Program-made: the position numbers and the translations under genes
Assembly: GCF_020148005.1 (NCBI RefSeq)
Contig: NZ_JAGXFD010000001.1
Coordinates: 2,564,599-2,628,598, forward strand
DNA: 64,000 nucleotides
Reading direction: 5' to 3'
Source: Modicisalibacter tunisiensis
GTDB lineage: Bacteria > Pseudomonadota > Gammaproteobacteria > Pseudomonadales > Halomonadaceae
Notes under the pieces: model-generated
The model's database searches: none
What the model was told of the DNA's origin: nothing
Seen by the model: the letters and a program-made list of their open reading frames with translations, nothing else
In this document: positions 31,776-40,690 of the stretch, piece after piece
How positions within the stretch are numbered: the first letter of the stretch is position 1
Layout of the letters: every line of letters starts with the position of its first letter

Positions 31776-32027
31776 GGGCGGCATCCTTGCGCGTTGAGGT
31801 TTCGGGCATCGTTCGGGCGGCGGAGCCGGAGCCGGGGATACCCTGGCAAGTCTGGTAACAATCCCGGCGACTTGCAAAGTTCTTCCCGTCCGGGAGGCGG
31901 CCTCCCGGCGCCGGGGCGCTGCCGTGCCCGGGCCGGATGCGGTATACTGCGTTCCCCCGGAGGCTTGTCGCCGCGCGTCCCGCTGTGGGCGGCGAGCCGC
32001 TTGTCACCCGCAAGGAGTTCCTGCTTC
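31776..32027. promoter_or_regulatory. Divergent promoter region, fumarase side
   Basis: Contains an exact 8+3+8 inverted repeat CCGGGAGG-CGG-CCTCCCGG (31890-31908) and a good -10 hexamer TATACT at 31943-31948, 79 bases before the fumarase ATG; the -35 (CTGCCG, 31919-31924) is weak. The palindrome lies just upstream of the promoter. Confidence 0.5.
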
Positions 32028-33533
32028 ATGACCGTGATTCGCCAGGACGATCTGATCCAGAGCGTTGCCGACGCCCTGCAGTACATTTCCTACTATCATC
32101 CCAAGGATTTCATCGAGGCCATGCATGCGGCCTACGAGCGCGAGGAAAACCCGGCGGCCCGGGACGCCATCGCGCAGATCCTCATCAATTCGCGCATGTG
32201 TGCGACCGGCCATCGGCCGATCTGTCAGGACACCGGCATCGTCACCGTCTTCGTGCACGTGGGCATGAACGTCCGCTTCGAGGCCGACATGAGCCTCGAC
32301 GAAATGATCAACGAGGGGGTGCGCCGCGCCTACACGCTGCCCGACAATGTGCTGCGGGCCTCGGTGCTGGCCGATCCGGACGGCAAGCGCCAGAACACCC
32401 GCGACAACACCCCGGCGGTGATCCATCACAAGCTGGTGCCCGGTGACAGCGTCGAGGTGCATGTCGCCGCCAAGGGCGGCGGCAGCGAGGCCAAGTCCAA
32501 GTTCGCCATGCTCAATCCCTCCGACAGCGTGGTCGACTGGGTGCTCGAGCAGCTGCCGAAGATGGGCGCCGGCTGGTGCCCGCCGGGGATGCTGGGTATC
32601 GGCATCGGCGGTACCGCCGAGAAGGCCATGGAGCTCGCCAAGGAATCACTGCTCGATCCCATCGACATTCAGGAACTCCAGGCGCGCGGTGCCGCCAACC
32701 GTGCCGAGGAGCTGCGTCTCGAGCTCTACGACAAGGTCAACCAGACCGGCATCGGTGCCCAGGGGCTGGGCGGGCTGACCACGGTGCTCGACATCAAGGT
32801 CAAGGATTACCCGACCCACGCCGCCAACAAGCCGGTGGCAATCATTCCCAACTGCGCGGCCACCCGACACGTGCACTTCACCCTCGACGGCAGCGGTGCC
32901 GCCGAACTCCCGGCGCCGAAGCTCGAGGACTGGCCGGAGATCACCCGTGAGGCCGGTGGTGACGTCAAGCGCGTCAACCTCGACGAGGTGACCCCGGAGG
33001 ACGTGCAGAGCTGGCAGCCCGGCGATACCCTGCTGCTCAACGGCAAGCTGCTGACCGGCCGCGACGCCGCCCACAAGCGCATGGTCGACATGCTGGCGAA
33101 GGGCGAGGAGCTGCCGGTGGACCTGAAGGGCCGCTTCATCTACTACGTGGGCCCGGTGGACCCGGTGCGCGACGAGGTCGTGGGCCCGGCTGGCCCCACC
33201 ACCGCGACACGCATGGACAAGTTCACCCGCACCATGCTCGAGCAGACCGGCCTGCAGGGCATGGTCGGCAAGGCCGAGCGGGGCCCGATGGCGATCGAGG
33301 CGATCCGCGACAACCAGGCCGTCTACCTGATGGCGGTCGGCGGTGCCGCCTATCTGGTCGCCCAGGCGATCAAGAAGGCCCGCGTGGTGGGTTTCGAGGA
33401 TCTGGGCATGGAAGCGATCTACGAGTTCGAGGTCGAGGATATGCCGGTCACCGTGGCCGTGGACAGCGAGGGCACCTCGGTGCACCAGACCGGTCCGGCC
33501 AAGTGGAAGGCGATCATCGCCGAGCGCGCCTGA
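32028..33533 (+). CDS. Class I fumarate hydratase (iron-sulfur)
   Basis: 501-residue [4Fe-4S] fumarase interconverting fumarate and malate in the TCA cycle. Cluster-ligand regions include C66 in GHRPICQDTGIVTVFVH, plus GAGWCPPGMLGIGIGGT and AIIPNCAATRHVHFTLDGSG; the C-terminal beta domain is fused (GPAGPTTATRMDKFT, VGKAERGP), as in FumA/FumB rather than the split archaeal form. The ATG at 32028 follows CAAGGAG. Oxygen-sensitive cluster enzymes are commonly balanced by an oxygen-stable FumC elsewhere; none is in this window. Confidence 0.95.
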   Translation: MTVIRQDDLIQSVADALQYISYYHPKDFIEAMHAAYEREENPAARDAIAQILINSRMCATGHRPICQDTGIVTVFVHVGMNVRFEADMSLDEMINEGVRRAYTLPDNVLRASVLADPDGKRQNTRDNTPAVIHHKLVPGDSVEVHVAAKGGGSEAKSKFAMLNPSDSVVDWVLEQLPKMGAGWCPPGMLGIGIGGTAEKAMELAKESLLDPIDIQELQARGAANRAEELRLELYDKVNQTGIGAQGLGGLTTVLDIKVKDYPTHAANKPVAIIPNCAATRHVHFTLDGSGAAELPAPKLEDWPEITREAGGDVKRVNLDEVTPEDVQSWQPGDTLLLNGKLLTGRDAAHKRMVDMLAKGEELPVDLKGRFIYYVGPVDPVRDEVVGPAGPTTATRMDKFTRTMLEQTGLQGMVGKAERGPMAIEAIRDNQAVYLMAVGGAAYLVAQAIKKARVVGFEDLGMEAIYEFEVEDMPVTVAVDSEGTSVHQTGPAKWKAIIAERA

Positions 33534-33555
33534 GCCGCCTGCTTCCTGAGTGATC

Positions 33556-33586
33556 AGGCGCCGCCCGGCGAGATCGGGCGGTGCCT
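33556..33586 (+). terminator. Hairpin terminator after fumarase
   Basis: 12-bp stem AGGCGCCGCCCG / CGGGCGGTGCCT (one G:T pair) with a 7-base loop, then a moderately T-rich stretch (GCCTGTTCCTTTGTTCC). Located 22 bases after the stop codon. Confidence 0.6.
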
Positions 33587-33736
33587 GCCTGTTCCTTTGT
33601 TCCGCCATCCGCTACCGTGGGCGCTCATCGTGACAGCGAGGCCCGTGATGATCCGTCTGGTGTTCGCCCGCAATCTTGACTACCGTGATCGCCGCCACGG
33701 CGGCGGCGGTTGCCTGTGCCGTTGGGAAGAGCGAGC

Positions 33737-35155
33737 ATGACGTCCTGGCTGCTGGGCCTCATCCTGTTCCTGTTCCATGCCGTGGGCATGGCGTCCGCCG
33801 TCGTGGCGCTGATGTCCAGCCGCACCTCCCAGGGGGCCGTGGCCTGGATCATTTCGCTGGTGACCTTTCCCTACCTGGCCCTGCCTGCCTACTGGGTCTT
33901 CGGGCGCCCGCGTTTCTACGGGTATGTCTCTGCGCGCGGTGAGCGCGACACGGTGCTGCGCCGGGTGCTGCTGCGCTACCGGCCGCTGATCGAGCCGTAT
34001 CTCGCCGATGCCCGGCAGGGCAACGTGCGGGCCGTCGAGAAGCTGGCGATGATGCCCCTGACCAGCGGCAACCGCGCCGAGCTGCTCATCGACGGCCAGG
34101 CCACCTTCGACAGCCTGTTCGCCGGCATCGACTCGGCGCGCCATTACGTGCTGGTACAGTTCTTCATCATTCGCCGCGATCGGCTGGGCCTGATGTTCAA
34201 GGAGCGACTCGAGCACAAGGCGCAGCAGGGCGTGCGCGTCTATCTGCTGTATGACGAGATCGGCAGTCACGCGCTCGACGACGGCTATCTGGAGGATCTG
34301 CGCCGCGCCGGGGTCGAGGTCAGCGCCTTCAACTCCTCGCGCGGGCTGCGTCATCGCTTCCAGCTGAATTTCCGCAACCATCGCAAGGTGGTGGTGGTCG
34401 ACGGGGCCCAGGGCTGGACCGGCGGGCTCAACGTGGGCGTCGAGTATCTGGGCGAGAATCCGCGTCACGGACCCTGGCGGGATACCCATCTGCGGCTGAC
34501 CGGTCCCAGTGTGCTGGGGCTTCAGGAAGCGTTCTGGGAGGACTGGCACTGGGCCACCGGGCGGGTGATCGATCTGACCTGGACCCCCCGGGTGACCTGC
34601 GAGGAGTGCCAGAACGTGGTGGTGGTGCCCTCCGGCCCGGCCGACGCGCAGGAGACCGCCAGCCTGTTCATGCAGCACAACATCACCAGCGCCCAGCACC
34701 GGCTGTGGGTCACCAGCCCCTATTTCGTGCCCGATCAGGGCGTGCAGGATGCGCTGCGCCTGGCGGCGATGCGCGGCGTCGACGTGCGGGTGATGATGCC
34801 CGAGCGACCCGACCATCTGCTGGTCTTCCTTTCGGCGTTTTCCTTCCTGCCCGACATGATCCGTGCCGGAGTCAGAATATACCGTTATCAACCCGGCTTC
34901 CTGCATCAGAAAGTCATGCTTGTCGACGACCACAGCGCTGCCGTCGGGACCGTCAACCTCGACAATCGCTCGTTTCGGCTCAACTTCGAGATCATGGCGT
35001 TCATTCCCGACGCCGGCTTTGCGGGCGAGGTACGGCAGATGCTGGAGCGTGACTTCGCCCACTGTCGCGAGGTGACGCTCGAGGAGCTGCAGCAGCGTCC
35101 GCTCTGGCGCAAGCTGGTTTCCCGGGCCGCCTACCTGATGGCCCCCATCCAGTAG
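33737..35155 (+). CDS. cls: Cardiolipin synthase (phospholipase D superfamily)
   Basis: 472-residue inner-membrane enzyme that joins two phosphatidylglycerols to make cardiolipin, a lipid that is prominent in halophile membranes. Two N-terminal transmembrane helices (LLGLILFLFHAVGMASAVVA; IISLVTFPYLALPAYWVFG) precede two HKD motifs: NHRKVVVVDGAQGWTGGLN and HQKVMLVDDHSAAVGTVNLD. Start is MTSWLLG at 33737 with GGGAAGAG upstream. It resembles ClsA in overall architecture. Confidence 0.93.
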   Translation: MTSWLLGLILFLFHAVGMASAVVALMSSRTSQGAVAWIISLVTFPYLALPAYWVFGRPRFYGYVSARGERDTVLRRVLLRYRPLIEPYLADARQGNVRAVEKLAMMPLTSGNRAELLIDGQATFDSLFAGIDSARHYVLVQFFIIRRDRLGLMFKERLEHKAQQGVRVYLLYDEIGSHALDDGYLEDLRRAGVEVSAFNSSRGLRHRFQLNFRNHRKVVVVDGAQGWTGGLNVGVEYLGENPRHGPWRDTHLRLTGPSVLGLQEAFWEDWHWATGRVIDLTWTPRVTCEECQNVVVVPSGPADAQETASLFMQHNITSAQHRLWVTSPYFVPDQGVQDALRLAAMRGVDVRVMMPERPDHLLVFLSAFSFLPDMIRAGVRIYRYQPGFLHQKVMLVDDHSAAVGTVNLDNRSFRLNFEIMAFIPDAGFAGEVRQMLERDFAHCREVTLEELQQRPLWRKLVSRAAYLMAPIQ

Positions 35156-35293
35156 GTGCCGGTGTGTGGAGCGGCGGGACGGCTTGTTGCAAAACCTCGA
35201 CAGGCAGCGTGGAGCCACGGAGCGCGCTTGAGTAAACTTGGCGACCTGTCCAAGTGATCGCGTTTGTTCTTCTCATCGGCAAATGGAGTCGCG

Positions 35294-36211
35294 GTGAACC
35301 TCGAAACCAAGTGGCTGGAAGATTTCGTGGCCCTGGCCAACACGCGCAGCTTCTCGGCGTCGGCTCGTCAGCGCCATGTCACCCAGCCGGCCTTCAGCCG
35401 GCGGATCCGTTCCCTGGAGCAGGCGGTGGGCGCGACCCTGGTGGATCGCTCGACCACGCCGGTGGGGCTGACGCCGGAGGGGCAGCTGTTTCTGGTCACC
35501 GCGCGCAACCTGGTCGAGCAACTCAGCGAGTGCCTGGGCCATCTACGCGGCCTGGCCATGGCCAACGAGGCGCTGGACATCGTCGCCGCCCACTCGCTGG
35601 CGCTGGCGTTCTATCCGCGCTGGATCTCGCGCCTGCAGCAGGGGGTCGGCGAGCTGCCGACACGCCTGGTGGCCATGAACGTGGGGGACGCCATCCATGT
35701 GCTGCGCGAGGGCAATTGCGATCTGATGCTCGGCTATCACGACCCCTATGCCACCATGCAGCTCGATGCCGAGGTCTTTCCCTCGTTCTCCATCGGCAAG
35801 GCAATGATGATCCCGGTCTGCGTTGCCGACGAGGCGGGGCGGCCGCGCTTTCCCCTGGAGGGCGAGGCGGCCATTCCCTTCCTCGCCTATACCCAGGGTG
35901 CCTTTCTGGGCCGCAGCGTGCGCATGCTGCTCAAGAACGACCCGACGCGGCTGCGGCTCAAGACCGTCTACGAGACCGCCATGGCCGAAGGGCTCAAGGG
36001 CATGGCCCTGCAGGGCGTGGGTATGGCCTGGATCCCCGACTTCTGCATCCGCGACGAGCTGGCCGATGGACGCCTGGTGCGCGCGGGGGATACGGTCTGG
36101 GATATCCCGCTGGAGGTCCGGCTCTATCGTTGTGCGCTGGTCCACAAGCCGGGGGTGGAGCGGCTCTGGCGCCAGATGACCCGGCTGCCGAGCGATTTCC
36201 TGCGCGCCTGA
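35294..36211 (+). CDS. LysR-family regulator, HypT-like
   Basis: 305 residues. The N terminus (NLETKWLEDFVALANTRSFS, then RHVTQPAFSRRIRSLEQAVG) is typical of the HypT/YjiE branch of LysR proteins, which in E. coli responds to hypochlorite through methionine oxidation and protects against oxidative damage. The GTG at 35294 has TGGAG 5 bases upstream and fits the family start; upstream residues in the longer frame are unrelated. It is convergent with nadM and has a 138-base upstream gap after cls. Whether it senses hypochlorite is inference from family resemblance only. Confidence 0.82.
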   Translation: MNLETKWLEDFVALANTRSFSASARQRHVTQPAFSRRIRSLEQAVGATLVDRSTTPVGLTPEGQLFLVTARNLVEQLSECLGHLRGLAMANEALDIVAAHSLALAFYPRWISRLQQGVGELPTRLVAMNVGDAIHVLREGNCDLMLGYHDPYATMQLDAEVFPSFSIGKAMMIPVCVADEAGRPRFPLEGEAAIPFLAYTQGAFLGRSVRMLLKNDPTRLRLKTVYETAMAEGLKGMALQGVGMAWIPDFCIRDELADGRLVRAGDTVWDIPLEVRLYRCALVHKPGVERLWRQMTRLPSDFLRA

Positions 36212-36225
36212 TCGCGGCCGGGCAC

Positions 36226-37323
36226 TCAGGGACTGGCCCAGCCGGCGGGCAGGCCGAGGAAGTTCTGGATGATGAAGAAGTGATCCTCGAACAGGGTCTC
36301 CGGTTCGAGGTCGGCCAGCGCGACCCAGCGTGCCTGGTCGCCGCCGCGGGCGGGCTTGAGCCGAGGCAGTTGCTGCTCCGGACGCAGGGCGAAGTAGAAG
36401 GCCTCGGCCAGGGTTCGGCCTCGCCAGCTGCGGTGCGGGTCATCGAACAGACGCTGATCGCGCAGCGAGCCCTTGAGCACCGGTTCGGGCACCTTCAGGC
36501 GCACGCGCTCGCGCAGCTCCCGCAGGCAGGCGTCGAGCAGGCGCTCCTGGGGGTGGATGAACCCGCCGGGCAGCGCCAGGAGCCCCTTGCCGGGCGCCGC
36601 GTTGCGCCGCACCAGCAGCACGTGCCCCGACTGCACCACCACCGCATTGACGGTGACGAAGATCGGCGGGTAGGGCGCCTGTGCCCAGGCGTGGCGGTAC
36701 TGCTCCAGCAGGTGCTGTTCCTCCAGCAGCTGGGAACAGGATGAGGTGGCCATGAAGGCGCTCAGTGCCCGATGCACGGGGCGGGGCAGGTCGTGCTCCG
36801 CGTCGTCGGCCAGGTAGGCGTCGCCGGAGGCCCGGGAGTGAAAGAGCCGTTCGCGGATGTGGCTGGCGGAAATGCCCTCCACCAACGGCACGCTGACCGA
36901 TTCCCACTGCGGGAACAGGCTCAGGTAGTAGCTCGACTGGCCGCGGCTGGCGCCGATCAGGCCGATGCGCGGCAGCTTGCCATGGCAGGGGCGGGCCACG
37001 TCGCGGACCTTGCGCTGGACGTCGCGGACCCAGACATCGTCGTTGTAGAGCGCATCGAGCAGCGGCTCGATCTCCAGGCGGTCGTTGTCGGTGGCGTCGA
37101 AGGCGCTGCGCAGCATGTCGCGGCGTTCCTCGAAGCGCCAGGGATTGCGCAGGGAACGGGCTTGCCAGGCCGACCCGATCAGCACGATGACCTGCCTTGC
37201 CCGCTTCAATGCCTCCCGGATCACCGCCAGATGCCCCAGGTGCGGCGGCTGAAAACGGCCGATGAACACCAGGCAGTCGAAGTCGGGATGCGGTGTCGGC
37301 GTCTGGGCGGGGGTGGGCACCAT
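36226..37323 (-). CDS. Bifunctional NMN adenylyltransferase / Nudix protein (NadM-Nudix), altered Nudix box
   Basis: 365 residues. The N-terminal nucleotidyltransferase (residues ~17-190) makes NAD from NMN and ATP: ATP site FIGRFQPPHLGHL and second motif GISASHIRERLF. The C-terminal Nudix domain begins about residue 225. Its box reads GFIHPQE, then RELRERVRL, against the consensus REUXEEXGU: E269 and E272 are kept but the second E of the EE pair is R273 and the G is R275. That could weaken or abolish ADP-ribose hydrolysis. Start is MVPTPAQTP at 37323 after CCGGAGACCCT. It is divergent from the YihY gene. Confidence 0.9.
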   Translation of the reverse strand: MVPTPAQTPTPHPDFDCLVFIGRFQPPHLGHLAVIREALKRARQVIVLIGSAWQARSLRNPWRFEERRDMLRSAFDATDNDRLEIEPLLDALYNDDVWVRDVQRKVRDVARPCHGKLPRIGLIGASRGQSSYYLSLFPQWESVSVPLVEGISASHIRERLFHSRASGDAYLADDAEHDLPRPVHRALSAFMATSSCSQLLEEQHLLEQYRHAWAQAPYPPIFVTVNAVVVQSGHVLLVRRNAAPGKGLLALPGGFIHPQERLLDACLRELRERVRLKVPEPVLKGSLRDQRLFDDPHRSWRGRTLAEAFYFALRPEQQLPRLKPARGGDQARWVALADLEPETLFEDHFFIIQNFLGLPAGWASP

Positions 37324-37456
37324 AGGGTCTCCGGTCGAAAGGGCGCGGCCATTATGGTGGCCGTCCCGGGAGGCTGCAAGCTGGCCGCAGGGCATGGGCT
37401 TGTGGCCGGCGTCATGTCGATTATGCTGGGAGTTCTTCTCGTGTCGGGAGTCTCTC

Positions 37457-38362
37457 GTGCCTGTCGAACGGCTTCGTCGTGCCGCGACCATCGTGCGCGC
37501 CGCCATCACCCTGTGGCTGACCAGCAATGCGTTCAGCTTTGCGGGATCGCTGGCCTTCTACACGCTGTTCTCGCTGGCACCCACGGTGATCATCGCGGTC
37601 GCGGTGCTGGGGGTGGTGCTCGGCGAACCGGCCGCCCAGGGGCAGATCGTCGCCCATCTGCAGACGCTGGTCGGCCCCGAGGCGGCGGACGCGGTCCGTC
37701 GTGCCGTGGCGGCGGCGCGGCCCGCGATGTCGGCCCGGCTGCCGGCGCTGGTGGGGGCGGGGGTCCTGCTGATCGGCGCGACCACGGTCTTCGCCCAGCT
37801 GCAGTATTCGTTCAACGTGCTGTGGGGCGTCACTGCCAACCCGCAGCGCAGCAGCCTGCTGATCTGGATCAAGCAGCGCCTGCTGTCGCTGGCGGTGGTG
37901 CTGTCGATCGGTTTCGTGCTGCTGGTCTCGCTGGTGCTGGGGGTGGCGCTGCGCAGCACCTTCCATTTTCTGGGCGACTGGCTGCCCTGGAGCGAGCGGC
38001 TGCTGAGTGGCGGGGAGCTGGCGGTTTCGCTGCTCGTCGCGGCGCTGTTCTTCGCGGCCCTGTTCAGGGTGCTGCCCGACGTGGTGCTCGGCTGGCGGGA
38101 TGTACTGCCCGGAGCGGTGATCACGGCCGTGCTCTTTTCCCTGGGGCGCTACGCGATTGCGGTCTATCTGGCTTATACCGCCACCGCATCGACCTACGGC
38201 GCCGCGGCGTCACTGGTGTTGCTGCTGTTATGGGTTTACTACAGTTCCCTTATCGTTTTGTTCGGCGTGGCCCTGACCCGGGCGCACTACGAATCCCGGG
38301 GCCGGGTGATACAGCCTCGTGGCGTGGCCGTGCGCGTGCGACGCGAGCTGCTGGATGGATGA
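37457..38362 (+). CDS. YihY/BrkB-family inner-membrane protein
   Basis: 301-residue integral membrane protein with about six helices (NAFSFAGSLAFYTLFSLAPT, VIIAVAVLGVVLG, LVGAGVLLIGATTVFAQLQ and later segments). The family, once misannotated as RNase BN, has no settled function. The GTG at 37457 has GGGAG 6 bases upstream, which is the best-supported start; the frame reaching back to 37262 overlaps the start of nadM. It is followed 48 bases later by the acylphosphatase gene. Confidence 0.88.
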   Translation: MPVERLRRAATIVRAAITLWLTSNAFSFAGSLAFYTLFSLAPTVIIAVAVLGVVLGEPAAQGQIVAHLQTLVGPEAADAVRRAVAAARPAMSARLPALVGAGVLLIGATTVFAQLQYSFNVLWGVTANPQRSSLLIWIKQRLLSLAVVLSIGFVLLVSLVLGVALRSTFHFLGDWLPWSERLLSGGELAVSLLVAALFFAALFRVLPDVVLGWRDVLPGAVITAVLFSLGRYAIAVYLAYTATASTYGAAASLVLLLLWVYYSSLIVLFGVALTRAHYESRGRVIQPRGVAVRVRRELLDG

Positions 38363-38410
38363 TGCCGCGCTGCACTGGCGATCGGCGGCAGGATTAGCAG
38401 GAGGTGACGA

Positions 38411-38683
38411 ATGAGCCAGCGTTGTGTACAGGCACGTGTGACCGGCAAGGTCCAGGGCGTGTGGTTTCGGGCTGCCACCCAGTCCCAGGCCCGGGAAGCC
38501 GGGGTGACGGGCTACGCGGTGAACTGTGAGGATGGCAGCGTCGAGGTGGTCCTGTGTGGCCATCGCGAGGCCGTGGACAGCGTCGTGGACTGGCTGTGGC
38601 AGGGGCCACCGGCGGCGCAGGTGGCCCATGTCGAAGCGGTCGATATCGACTGGCAGCCCCACGACGACTTCACGACACACTAG
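38411..38683 (+). CDS. acyP: Acylphosphatase
   Basis: 90-residue enzyme hydrolysing acyl phosphates such as acetyl phosphate or carbamoyl phosphate. Catalytic R20 (VTGKVQGVWFRAATQSQA) and N38 (GYAVNCEDGSVEV) are in place and the fold length is standard. AGGAGGTGACGA gives a near-ideal ribosome site. The gene sits beside the YihY gene and ends 8 bases before the convergent nucleoside hydrolase. Confidence 0.94.
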   Translation: MSQRCVQARVTGKVQGVWFRAATQSQAREAGVTGYAVNCEDGSVEVVLCGHREAVDSVVDWLWQGPPAAQVAHVEAVDIDWQPHDDFTTH

Positions 38684-38691
38684 GCAGCAGC

Positions 38692-39636
38692 TCAGCCGCC
38701 CAGGGTTTCGACGATCCAGTCGATCACGGCCGGGCCGTCGGCATTCAGGCAGACCTCGGCCAATGGGGTGGTGGACCACTGTTCGGTGATGAACGGACGC
38801 CCTTCGGGCGCGAAAACGGTTTGCCCCATGGCGGGGCCTTCGGTCACCACATTCAGGTGGCCACGCTGGGTCGTGAACAGCTCCGGCTTCATCAGCCAGG
38901 CCAGCGAGCAGCTGTCGTGCGGGCAGCAGCCATTGATGCCCAGGGCCTGCCGGTAGAAATCCTTGTAGAAGGTATAGCTCTCGGCGAGCACGCGGCCCAG
39001 CTCGCCCTGGGCTGCGGCGATGCGCTCCATGGCCTCGGGGTCGAGCACGCAGCGGTGGGTGGCGTCGAGCCCCACCAGGGTCAATGGCCAGCCGGCGGTC
39101 AGGACCCGGGCCCCGGCGTGCGGGTCGTTGTACAGGTTGGCTTCCGCGACCGGCGTCACGTTGCCGCCCTCGCGGATCGATCCGCCCATGATCACCACCC
39201 GCCTGACCCGGTCGACGATGCCGGGGTCGAGCTGCAGGGCGGCCGCCAGATTGCCCAGCGGCCCCACGGCGACCAGGGTGACCTCGCCGGGGCGCGCGTT
39301 CACCGTGTCGACAATGAACTGGGCGGCGCTCACCGGTTGCGGCTTGCCGGTCACGGCCGGCAGGTCGATGTTGCCCAGGCCGTCGGCGCCATGGATGTGC
39401 GCGGGTGCCGGCGCCTTGGGCTTGACCAGCGGTGCCGCGGCCCCCTGGGCGACGGGGATCGACTGGCCGGCCAGCTCGCTGAGCAGCAGGGCATTGTGAG
39501 TCGCCGTCTCGACCTCGACGTTGCCGAAGGTGGTGGTCAGCCCCAGCAGCTCGATGTCGGGGTGGGCGAGGGCGATGGCAATCGCCTGGGCGTCATCCAC
39601 GCCGGGGTCGGTATCGAAGATGATGGGTGTCGCCAT
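38692..39636 (-). CDS. Nucleoside hydrolase (inosine/uridine-preferring type)
   Basis: 314-residue calcium-dependent N-ribohydrolase, splitting ribonucleosides to base and ribose. The metal-binding signature DTDPGVDDAQAIAIAL is at the N terminus, with TTTFGNVEVETATHNALLL, GPLGNLAAAL and the C-terminal VNTV-like catalytic region. Start is MATPIIFDTDP at 39636. It lies 35 bases downstream of the ribokinase gene; the pair would release and phosphorylate ribose from nucleosides. Confidence 0.92.
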   Translation of the reverse strand: MATPIIFDTDPGVDDAQAIAIALAHPDIELLGLTTTFGNVEVETATHNALLLSELAGQSIPVAQGAAAPLVKPKAPAPAHIHGADGLGNIDLPAVTGKPQPVSAAQFIVDTVNARPGEVTLVAVGPLGNLAAALQLDPGIVDRVRRVVIMGGSIREGGNVTPVAEANLYNDPHAGARVLTAGWPLTLVGLDATHRCVLDPEAMERIAAAQGELGRVLAESYTFYKDFYRQALGINGCCPHDSCSLAWLMKPELFTTQRGHLNVVTEGPAMGQTVFAPEGRPFITEQWSTTPLAEVCLNADGPAVIDWIVETLGG

Positions 39637-39671
39637 GCAGGACTCCTTGCGTTGAGGCGATGGAAGAACCT

Positions 39672-40592
39672 TCAGCTTTCGTCGAGCGGCAGCGCGTCCC
39701 AGTCGCGAGTGACCTCGGTCACTTCGCTGACGACCGGGATGCTGGGGGCCGCCCCTTCGCGCTGGACGCACAGTGCGGCCGCGGCACTCGCCAGGCGCAG
39801 GGCCGGGACGATGGCCTGCCCCTGCTGGCGCGCCGCCATGAAATAGCCGATGAAGGTGTCGCCGGCGGCCGTGGTATCGACCGCCTCGACCGGATGGGCC
39901 GGCAGGTGCAGCCGCCGCGCGTCATCCTGGTAGCAGACGCCGTCGCCGCCCAGGGTCAGTACCACCTCGCAGCCGGGCAGGCGTTGGCGCAGTGCTGTTA
40001 GCAGGCCGTCGAGATCGTCCTCGTCCTCGCGGCCGACGAGGGCGGCGGCTTCGCCGCGATTCAGGAACAGCAGCCGGCACTGCTCGAGCGGCAGGCGCAG
40101 GATGCTGGCCCCCATCGGGGCCGGATTGAAGGCGATATTGAGCTCCCGGGCGACGGCGCGATTGATCAGGCGCTCGAGGGCGTTGCACTCGTTCTGCAGC
40201 AGCAGCCAGTCGCCCGGCTGCACGGAGGTCATCAGGGCATCGAGGCGGGCATCGGTGAAGCCGTGGTTGGCACCGGGATGGAGGATGATGGCGTTTTCGC
40301 CATGATCGTCGACCTGGATCACGGCATGGCCGCTGGGTTCGGCGGTCAGCTCGATATGCACGGTATTGACGCCGGCACTGGCCAGCGTTTCCAGCGCCCA
40401 GCGATCATGCTGGCCGAGCCGCCCCCAGTGGGTGACCTGGCCGCCGGCTCGGGCCACCGCCAGCGACTGGTTGGCGCCCTTGCCGCCGAGTACCTGGCGA
40501 TAGCCGTGACTGGTCAGGGTTTCGCCGGGCCTGACCAGGTGCGGGACCCGGTAGACGTGATCGATATTGACCGAACCATAGTTGAAGAGCAT
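39672..40592 (-). CDS. rbsK: Ribokinase (PfkB family)
   Basis: 306-residue sugar kinase. PfkB signatures are QVLGGKGANQSLAVARAGG near the N terminus and VDTTAAGDTFIGYFMAA with the catalytic aspartate; LFLNRGEAAALVG and GGDGV are also typical. Ribose is the likely substrate given the adjacent nucleoside hydrolase, but PfkB kinases overlap in specificity. Co-directional with the hydrolase and with the upstream hydroxyacid dehydrogenase 98 bases away. Confidence 0.88.
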   Translation of the reverse strand: MLFNYGSVNIDHVYRVPHLVRPGETLTSHGYRQVLGGKGANQSLAVARAGGQVTHWGRLGQHDRWALETLASAGVNTVHIELTAEPSGHAVIQVDDHGENAIILHPGANHGFTDARLDALMTSVQPGDWLLLQNECNALERLINRAVARELNIAFNPAPMGASILRLPLEQCRLLFLNRGEAAALVGREDEDDLDGLLTALRQRLPGCEVVLTLGGDGVCYQDDARRLHLPAHPVEAVDTTAAGDTFIGYFMAARQQGQAIVPALRLASAAAALCVQREGAAPSIPVVSEVTEVTRDWDALPLDES

Positions 40593-40669
40593 GTGGCCTC
40601 CGCGGGCAGCCTGGCCTCGCCACGCGCAACAGCGTAGCGAGCATCACGATGGGTGGGCAAGCCGGGTTT

Positions 40670-40683
40670 TTATACCGTTATCT
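40670..40683. promoter_or_regulatory. AT-rich element upstream of ribokinase, shared with the gcvT 3' region
   Basis: TTATACCGTTATCT occurs here and at 8445-8458. On the minus strand it reads AGATAACGGTATAA, whose TATAA could serve as a -10 element 78 bases before rbsK, but no good -35 is seen. Confidence 0.3.
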
Positions 40684-40690
40684 TTTTTTG

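Noticed and set aside
34869-34890. Third near-copy of the TATACCGTTATC element
   Set aside because: It lies inside the cardiolipin synthase gene and encodes the conserved IYRYQPGF segment, so the similarity has a coding explanation.
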